Shown here: positions 5,737 through 10,950 of the stretch, in pieces
Position numbering within the stretch: position 1 is the first letter of the stretch
Layout: every line of letters starts with the position of its first letter
Origin: JAXGTD01 sp040775095
GTDB lineage: Bacteria; Pseudomonadota; Gammaproteobacteria; Chromatiales; Chromatiaceae
Length of the DNA: 10,950 bases
Assembly: GCA_040775095.1 (NCBI GenBank)
Contig: JAXGTD010000133.1
Coordinates: 1 to 10,950, forward strand
Direction of reading: 5' to 3'
The notes under the pieces: generated by a model
The model's database searches: none
Told to the model about the DNA's origin: nothing
Seen by the model: only the letters and a program-made list of their open reading frames with translations
Made by a program: the position numbers and the translations under genes

Positions 5737-8214
5737 GTGACCCAGGCAACGCGCGTTGGACAACTGACTTTCACTGACTATCTCGATCGGGCGTGGCGCG
5801 AGGGCGCCATGTGGACGCTGATCTGCGCGGCATGCTATCTGGTGCTGGCACTGGCGACCTACGCGCCAACTGACCCGGGCTGGTCTTATGTCGGCGCCGA
5901 CGTCGAGGTCAGCAACGCCGGTGGCCGGGCCGGCGCGTGGTTCGCCGACGTGGCCTTCTATCTACTCGGGTTGCTCGCCTATCTGATCCCCGTCATGGTG
6001 GTCTGGAGCGCCTGGCTGATGTTCAGGCAGCGCGAGGCCGAGCCCGAAACCAAACTGTACTGGCTGGCCCTGCGCTGGGTGGGCTTGCTGCTGACCCTGG
6101 CGGCGGGCTGCGCGCTGGCGACCATACAGATCACCAATGTCGCCGACTGGCTGCCCAACGGGATCGGTGGCGGCCTCGGGCTGATCCTCAGCGGGATTTC
6201 GGTCGAGGCCTTCGGCGAGCCCGGGAGCGCCCTGATGCTCTCCGCCGTGCTGGTGCTGGGCATCACGCTGGTAACCGGTGTCTCACCGCTGTTGCTGGTC
6301 GATGGCGTCGGGGATCTGACGCTGTGGCTGTTGAGCGGATTGGGCAGGCTGCGAATGCCCCGTATCGGGGTGCCCTGGCGCCGCGCGGGGTCCCGTCAGG
6401 ACGAGGTGCCGATGGACGAGTCCGACCTCGAGATCGAAAGCGCGGACAACGTCCGACTGGTGCCGGCCGACGTTTTCGTGCCAGAGCTGCAGTCGTCCCC
6501 GGCCGCGATGCCGCGCCGTGCATCGGTGCCGCCGCCGCCGTCCGATCTCGAGCCAGACGAGGACTGGGAGCCGGCGACCGCCTTCGTGTCGACCGAGGCG
6601 GCGGCCGCGGTGGACCCCGCACCCGTGCTGCCGCGGCGGCGCGTGACGCGCAAGGCAACGCGCGCGCAACGGCAGGCGCCGTTTCCAGAGCGGGCCGCCA
6701 ATGGTGAGCTCCCGCCATTGGAGCTGCTCGACCCGCCGCGCAAGAGTGGTCGCGCCTACAGTGATGAGCAGCTGGCTGAGATGTCGCGAGAGGTCGAGGC
6801 CCGGCTGGCGGACTTTGGCGTTGCCGCCGAGGTGGTTGGGGTCTATCCCGGGCCCGTGGTGGCGCTGTTCGAGCTGGATCTGGCCCCCGGCACCAAGGTC
6901 AGCAAGATCACCGGCCTTGCCAAGGACATCGCGCGCGCCCTGTCCAGGGTCAGCGTGCGCGTGGTGGAGGTGATCCCCGGCAAGTCCGTCATCGGCCTGG
7001 AGATCCCCAATGACCATCGCGAAATGGTCTCACTCAGCGAGGTCCTGTCGTCCTCGGTCTATCAGGACGCCAAGTCGCCGCTGACGATCGGCATGGGGAC
7101 CAACATCGCCGGCCTGCCGGTGGTGGCTGATCTCGGTCGGATGCCCCATGCACTGATCGCGGGCACCACCGGCTCGGGCAAATCGGTCGCGATCAACGCG
7201 ATGATCCTGAGCCTGCTCTACAAGTCCGGCGCGGAAGACGTGCGTCTGATCATGGTCGATCCGAAGATGCTGGAGTTGTCGGTGTACGAGGGCATACCGC
7301 ACCTGCTCACACCCGTCGTCACCGACATGAAGGAGGCCCACAACGCGTTGCGCTGGTGCGTCGGGGAGATGGAGCGGCGCTACAAGCTGATGTCCAAGCT
7401 CGGGGTACGCAACATCGCCGGCTACAACCGCATGGTGCAGGAAGCGATCGACGACGGTGAGCCGATCGAAGACCCTCTGTACAACTTCAGCGCCGACCCA
7501 TTCGCCGAGGATGCAGAGATCGAGGTGCCAACCCTCGGGCGACTGCCCTATATCGTTGTCATCATCGATGAGCTGGCCGACATGATGATGGTGGTGGGCA
7601 AGAAGGTGGAGGAGTTGATCGCGCGCCTCGCGCAGAAGGCGCGGGCCTCGGGCATCCACCTGCTACTGGCCACACAGCGGCCCTCGGTCGATGTGCTGAC
7701 CGGTCTGATCAAGGCCAATATCCCGACGCGCATGGCGTTCAAGGTGTCGGCGCGGGTCGACTCCAGAACCGTCCTCGATCAGATGGGCGCCGAGAACCTG
7801 CTCGGACATGGCGACATGCTCTACCTGCCGCCCGGGGGCAGCATCCCCCAACGGGTGCATGGTGCCTTCGTCGACGACCACGAGGTGCATCATGTGGTCG
7901 ACTATCTCAAGCAATTCGGCCCCGCCCAGTATATCGACACCGTGTTGCAGGATCCCACCGAGCATCTGCCGGGTATCGATCCGGAACCGAGGGGGGGAGG
8001 CGACGTGGAGGACCAGGACCCGCTGTTCGACGAGGCGGTGCAGATCGTGGTCGAGAGCCGGCGGGCGTCGATCTCGGGGGTGCAGCGCCGGCTCAAGATC
8101 GGCTATAACCGGGCCGCGAGGATGATCGAGGAGATGGAGCGCATCGGGATCGTCGGTGCCGCCGAATCCAACGGCAACCGCGAGGTGCTGGCGCCGCCAC
8201 CGGTCGATGACTGA
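5737..8214 (+). CDS. ftsK: DNA translocase FtsK
   Basis: Inner-membrane septal protein of 825 aa that pumps double-stranded DNA so that the chromosome terminus clears the division site; it normally also activates XerCD recombination at dif. The N-terminal 200 residues hold several hydrophobic helices (about 24-42, 68-90, 108-128, 140-160 and 166-185), fitting the four-helix membrane anchor. A Pro/Ala/Arg-rich linker of about 120 residues follows, much shorter than that of E. coli FtsK (1329 aa). The motor has Walker A GTTGSGKS (476-483), Walker B IVVIIDE (606-612) and the conserved ATQRPSVDVLTG. The C-terminal winged-helix gamma domain (about 760-825), which reads KOPS sites, is present with its RRLKIGYNRAARM signature. 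It heads the series ftsK-lolA-rarA with its own likely promoter at 5705-5710. No defect is seen. Confidence 0.98.
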   Translation: MTQATRVGQLTFTDYLDRAWREGAMWTLICAACYLVLALATYAPTDPGWSYVGADVEVSNAGGRAGAWFADVAFYLLGLLAYLIPVMVVWSAWLMFRQREAEPETKLYWLALRWVGLLLTLAAGCALATIQITNVADWLPNGIGGGLGLILSGISVEAFGEPGSALMLSAVLVLGITLVTGVSPLLLVDGVGDLTLWLLSGLGRLRMPRIGVPWRRAGSRQDEVPMDESDLEIESADNVRLVPADVFVPELQSSPAAMPRRASVPPPPSDLEPDEDWEPATAFVSTEAAAAVDPAPVLPRRRVTRKATRAQRQAPFPERAANGELPPLELLDPPRKSGRAYSDEQLAEMSREVEARLADFGVAAEVVGVYPGPVVALFELDLAPGTKVSKITGLAKDIARALSRVSVRVVEVIPGKSVIGLEIPNDHREMVSLSEVLSSSVYQDAKSPLTIGMGTNIAGLPVVADLGRMPHALIAGTTGSGKSVAINAMILSLLYKSGAEDVRLIMVDPKMLELSVYEGIPHLLTPVVTDMKEAHNALRWCVGEMERRYKLMSKLGVRNIAGYNRMVQEAIDDGEPIEDPLYNFSADPFAEDAEIEVPTLGRLPYIVVIIDELADMMMVVGKKVEELIARLAQKARASGIHLLLATQRPSVDVLTGLIKANIPTRMAFKVSARVDSRTVLDQMGAENLLGHGDMLYLPPGGSIPQRVHGAFVDDHEVHHVVDYLKQFGPAQYIDTVLQDPTEHLPGIDPEPRGGGDVEDQDPLFDEAVQIVVESRRASISGVQRRLKIGYNRAARMIEEMERIGIVGAAESNGNREVLAPPPVDD

Positions 8215-8228
8215 CGCGCGAGAGCGCG
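8215..8228 (+). other. GNRA-capped hairpin directly after the ftsK stop
   Basis: CGCGC, GAGA tetraloop, GCGCG starts at the base after the ftsK stop codon. No U-run follows. The rest of the 217-nt gap to lolA (8215-8431) is very GC-rich and includes a wide inverted repeat CCGGGCC / GGCCCGG (8271-8277, 8304-8310). I see no gene, T-tract or clear promoter there. Confidence 0.3.
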
Positions 8229-8431
8229 GCGCGGGAACGAATTCCGGCGACCGCGATCTCAGGCAACGAGCCGGGCCCGATCGCTTCTGGCTCGGAGCGC
8301 GGCGGCCCGGGCGGCCGCGCACCCGACCCGGCCCATAGGGACCGCGCCAGTCGGCCCCCGCACACGCCATCCGGGCAGGGCGCGTCCTGCTTCGGAGCGG
8401 TTTCACACCCCAATTCGAGACTGTCCCGATC

Positions 8432-9103
8432 ATGAATCTGCTGTTGAACGTCCGCCGCTTTCGGCGTCGCCCACGCTTGTCGCATCGGCTGTTGCATGTT
8501 GTGTTGATCGGGTTTCTGCTGCCCTCGAGCGCCCCGGTATTCGCCGATGGCATTGCGATGCTCAAGGACTACCTCAAGGGGTTGAATAGTCTCAGCGCCG
8601 AGTTTCGCCAGATCACGATGACCTCCGGTGGCGCGAGTACCCTGGAGGCGAGCGGAACCTTCTACCTGATGCGCCCCGGGCGTTTCCGCTGGGAATACCG
8701 AACCCCAAGTGAGCAGCTCATCGTCGCCGATGGCACTCGCGTCTATGTCCACGACCTGGAGCTGGAGCAGGTCACGCATCAGAGCGAAAAGAAGGCGCTC
8801 GACGGTACCCCCGCGCAGTTGCTGGCGAGCAACGAGCCGGTCGACAAATACTTTCGCATCCGCAACTTCGACCGCGGCGACCAGCGCACCTGGGTCGAGC
8901 TGGTCCCGAAGGATCCGGATACCCAGGTCGAGAGGCTGCAGATCGGCTTCTCCGGCGGTGAGCTCGATACCCTGGTTATGGAGGACCGATTCGGCCAACT
9001 CACGCGGCTGATCTTCACCGACATCGATCGCAATCCCCAGCTGCAGTACTCGATGTTTCGCTTCAAGCGCCCGCCGGGCGGCGATTTCCTGCAGATCGAC
9101 TGA
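8432..9103 (+). CDS. lolA: Outer-membrane lipoprotein carrier protein LolA
   Basis: Periplasmic chaperone that takes lipoproteins from the LolCDE transporter and hands them to LolB at the outer membrane. The 223-aa precursor has an Arg-rich N-region (8-19), a hydrophobic core (about 20-30) and a cleavage site after VFA (38), leaving about 185 residues; E. coli LolA is 203 aa before cleavage. The mature part shows the family pattern: an SLSAEFRQ helix, GTFYLMRPGRFRWEY (the conserved xRPgxFrW strand), DGTRVYVHD, and a late strand region including LIFTDIDRN. There is no clear Shine-Dalgarno before the ATG at 8432, but an N-terminal start is required for the signal peptide. It lies between ftsK and rarA, as in many gammaproteobacteria. 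The 35-nt gap to rarA suggests co-transcription of these two. Confidence 0.95.
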   Translation: MNLLLNVRRFRRRPRLSHRLLHVVLIGFLLPSSAPVFADGIAMLKDYLKGLNSLSAEFRQITMTSGGASTLEASGTFYLMRPGRFRWEYRTPSEQLIVADGTRVYVHDLELEQVTHQSEKKALDGTPAQLLASNEPVDKYFRIRNFDRGDQRTWVELVPKDPDTQVERLQIGFSGGELDTLVMEDRFGQLTRLIFTDIDRNPQLQYSMFRFKRPPGGDFLQID

Positions 9104-9138
9104 GTCGAAGACGAGTTGAAGAGTCGGGGCCCTCGCGC

Positions 9139-10467
9139 ATGAGCTCGACATCGGTGGCCGGAACCGGCAGCGCGTCCTTCGCCCCGCTGGCCGAGCGCAT
9201 GCGCCCGAGACGGCTGGAGGACTTCGTCGGCCAGTCCCACCTGCTTGCCGAGGGACGTCCGCTACGGCGGGCGATCACCGCCGACCGGCCCCATTCCATG
9301 ATCTTCTGGGGCCCGCCCGGCACCGGCAAGACCACGCTTGCGCGTCTGGTGGCCAGCTATTCCGGCGCCCATTTCCTGCGACTCTCGGCGGTGCTCGCCG
9401 GTGTGAAGGACATTCGCGCCGCGGTCGATGAGGCACGGGCCATGCGCGAGGGGCAGGGGCGCGGCACGCTGCTGTTCATCGACGAGGTGCATCGCTTCAA
9501 CAAGGCGCAGCAGGACGCCTTTCTGCCACACGTCGAGGATGGCACGCTGGTCTTTATCGGGGCGACGACGGAGAACCCCTCGTTCGAGCTCAACAATGCA
9601 CTGCTCTCGCGTGCCCGGGTCTATGTCCTCAAGGCGCTGATGCCGACGGACCTGGAGCGGGTCGTGGATCGGGCGCTGCTCGACACGGAGCATGGCCTCG
9701 GCGCGCGGGGACTCTCCATCGCCGCCGAGGCGCGCGAGCTGCTCACGGCGGCCGCCGACGGCGACGCCCGCCGCGTGCTGAACCTGCTCGAGGTGGCGGC
9801 CGATCTCGCGTCGGGGTCGGGGATCGACGCCGACACGGCCCGGCAGGTAGTCGAGGGGACGTTGCGGCGCTTCGACAAGGGTGGCGACGCCTTTTACGAT
9901 CAGATCTCGGCGTTGCACAAATCGGTGCGAGGCTCAGCGCCGGACGCGGCGCTGTATTGGCTGGCGCGGATGATCGATGGCGGCTGCGACCCGTTCTACA
10001 TCGCCCGGCGCGTGGTGCGCATGGCCAGCGAGGACATCGGCAATGCCGATCCGCGTGCGCTGACGCTCGCGTTGGAGGCCTGGGACGCGCTCCAGCGTCT
10101 TGGCAGCCCCGAGGGCGAGCTGGCGCTGGCGCAGGCCGTGGTCTATCTGGCGTGCGCTGCCAAGAGCAACGCCGTCTACAAGGCCTGGGACGCGGCGCTC
10201 GCCGATGCACGCGCGCACGGATCGATGGAGGTGCCGCTGCATCTGCGCAATGCGCCCACCCGCCTGATGAAGCAGCTCGGCCACGGTGAACGCTACCGCT
10301 ACGCCCATGACGAGCCCGACGGCTACGCGGCCGGGGAGCAGTATTTTCCCGAGGGGCTCTCCGCGCGCCGGTACTACCAGCCGGTCGAGCGCGGACTCGA
10401 GATCCGGATCGCCGAAAAGCTCGCCCGTCTGGCCGAGCTGGATCGCATCGCGAGGCGAGGCGAGTAG
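9139..10467 (+). CDS. rarA: Replication-associated recombination protein A (RarA/MgsA)
   Basis: Cytoplasmic AAA+ ATPase related to clamp-loader subunits. It acts at stalled replication forks and binds SSB at single-strand/duplex junctions. The 442-aa length equals the family norm. Seen in order: FVGQSHLL near the N-terminus (about 29-36), Walker A GPPGTGKTT (58-66), Walker B LLFIDEVHRFNK (111-122), sensor 1 GATTENPSFELN (141-152), a region including DGDARRVLNLLE, and the C-terminal tetramerisation part with FYDQISALHKSVRGS and ASEDIGNADPRAL. The ATG at 9139 gives an N-terminus of the usual length, although its Shine-Dalgarno is weak. The stop of lolA is 35 nt upstream. In many gammaproteobacteria crcB and serS follow rarA; here an SMR transporter does. 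Confidence 0.98.
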   Translation: MSSTSVAGTGSASFAPLAERMRPRRLEDFVGQSHLLAEGRPLRRAITADRPHSMIFWGPPGTGKTTLARLVASYSGAHFLRLSAVLAGVKDIRAAVDEARAMREGQGRGTLLFIDEVHRFNKAQQDAFLPHVEDGTLVFIGATTENPSFELNNALLSRARVYVLKALMPTDLERVVDRALLDTEHGLGARGLSIAAEARELLTAAADGDARRVLNLLEVAADLASGSGIDADTARQVVEGTLRRFDKGGDAFYDQISALHKSVRGSAPDAALYWLARMIDGGCDPFYIARRVVRMASEDIGNADPRALTLALEAWDALQRLGSPEGELALAQAVVYLACAAKSNAVYKAWDAALADARAHGSMEVPLHLRNAPTRLMKQLGHGERYRYAHDEPDGYAAGEQYFPEGLSARRYYQPVERGLEIRIAEKLARLAELDRIARRGE

Positions 10468-10626
10468 CCTGCGCGCCCGGCGTCCGCGCGGTGCCCCCGA
10501 TGGCGAGAAAAGGAGGCGATGCGCCAGTGGGCAGGGGGCTGGAACCGGTGACGGGGTTCTGGTGCAATCGCTCGCGCGGGGCGCCGCCGTCTCACCTGTC
10601 CCCTCGTCCGAGCACATCCATCGATT

Positions 10627-10632
10627 GAGGAG
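10627..10632 (+). promoter_or_regulatory. Shine-Dalgarno of the SMR transporter gene
   Basis: GAGGAG ends 9 nt before the ATG at 10642 and fixes that start. The 174-nt gap from rarA (10468-10641) is GC-rich. It shows no intrinsic terminator and no clear -10/-35 pair. Confidence 0.7.
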
Positions 10633-10641
10633 CGACTGACC

Positions 10642-10950
10642 ATGGCCTGGCTTTTTCTGTTGATCGCCGGCGTATTTGAATGGGGCTGGCCGGTTGGCCT
10701 CAAGCTGGGCCTTGCCGAGAGCGGTCTGCGTTGGGGCTGGATCGGCTTTGCCGGGGTCTGCATGGCGGCGAGCGGTGCATTGCTGCTCATCGCACAGAAG
10801 ACCATCCCGATGGGGACCGCCTACGCGGTGTGGACCGGTATCGGCGCCGTCGGGACCTTCGTGCTCGGCATCCTGCTGTTCGCGGAGCCCGCGACCCTGA
10901 CGCGGTTCTTTTTCGTTGGGCTCATCGTTGTTGGTATCGTCGGGCTGAAG
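10642..10950 (+). CDS. gdx: SMR-family transporter, guanidinium exporter type (Gdx/SugE), 3' end outside window
   Basis: Small inner-membrane proton antiporter; the Gdx subtype exports guanidinium ion. All 103 visible codons are open and the protein ends at GLK, where the roughly 105-aa family has only a few residues left. Four hydrophobic helices are visible: about 2-20, 31-51, 58-80 and 88-102. The essential proton/substrate Glu13 is present, with Trp16 three residues on. The WPVGLK after it and GTAYAVWTGIGAVG (58-71) are signatures of the SugE/Gdx branch, unlike the GTTLMK and AYAIWSG of quaternary-ammonium (Qac) pumps. SMR proteins work as antiparallel dimers, and no second SMR gene is visible, which fits the homodimeric Gdx type. 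Substrate is inferred from subfamily motifs. Upstream is rarA, 174 nt away. Confidence 0.92.
   Translation, partial: MAWLFLLIAGVFEWGWPVGLKLGLAESGLRWGWIGFAGVCMAASGALLLIAQKTIPMGTAYAVWTGIGAVGTFVLGILLFAEPATLTRFFFVGLIVVGIVGLK

Noticed and set aside
8271..8310. Inverted repeat CCGGGCC / GGCCCGG in the ftsK-lolA gap as a regulatory hairpin
   Set aside because: The arms are 7 bp apart by 26 nt, and each arm is itself partly palindromic. Such matches are expected in this GC-rich stretch.
8093..9151. Minus-strand frame of 352 codons opposite lolA
   Set aside because: It is antisense to lolA and the end of ftsK, both of which are clear on the plus strand. Its product shows no recognisable domain.
10468..10641. 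Possible guanidine riboswitch upstream of the SMR gene
   Set aside because: Only one ACGG-containing loop is present, and the closing pairs do not fit the class II tetraloop pattern. Class I and III cores are not seen. Left as a covariance-model check in the findings.
1..10950. CRISPR array, tRNA/rRNA genes, insertion sequences or phage genes
   Set aside because: I saw no spaced direct-repeat array, no cloverleaf-like segment and no transposase or integrase reading frame. The only repeats found are the REP-like copies reported.

Overview
The window is GC-rich chromosomal DNA from a bacterium, most likely a gammaproteobacterium of the purple sulfur / Ectothiorhodospira-like kind (order Chromatiales). 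This placement is inference. It rests on the gene order ftsK-lolA-rarA with trxB nearby on the other strand, on LolA (a lipoprotein carrier of Gram-negative bacteria), and on a KaiB-type protein of the sort found in some purple bacteria. No rRNA or tRNA is present to settle it.

Left half, minus strand, read right to left: a membrane-anchored PAS-PAS-GGDEF-EAL cyclic-di-GMP enzyme (2375-4714, possibly starting at 4900), then glutamate racemase murI (1234-2115), then thioredoxin reductase trxB (1-959, cut by the window edge a few residues before its end). Right half, plus strand: a small KaiB-family protein (5182-5547), the DNA translocase ftsK (5737-8214), the periplasmic lipoprotein chaperone lolA (8432-9103), the AAA+ ATPase rarA (9139-10467), and a small multidrug resistance (SMR) transporter of the guanidinium-exporter (Gdx/SugE) type (10642 to the right edge, stop not reached). 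The c-di-GMP gene and kaiB are divergent around a control region of about 280-470 bp that holds the most AT-rich patch I noticed.

Most genes are housekeeping: cell-wall precursor synthesis (MurI), thiol redox (TrxB), chromosome segregation at division (FtsK), outer-membrane biogenesis (LolA) and replication-fork maintenance (RarA). The unusual part is the divergent pair in the middle, a PAS-sensing c-di-GMP enzyme next to a KaiB homologue with no kaiC or kaiA in the window. Near-identical 19-23 nt sequences, in inverted orientation, lie just past the stop codon of each of these two genes, so the pair is bracketed by REP-like inverted repeats. The kaiB side carries an extra tandem copy of the repeat core. 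The EAL domain has Asn for the second Asp of its DDFGTG motif, while the GGDEF site and its RxxD inhibitory site are intact. The KaiB differs from cyanobacterial KaiB at two positions known to control fold switching.
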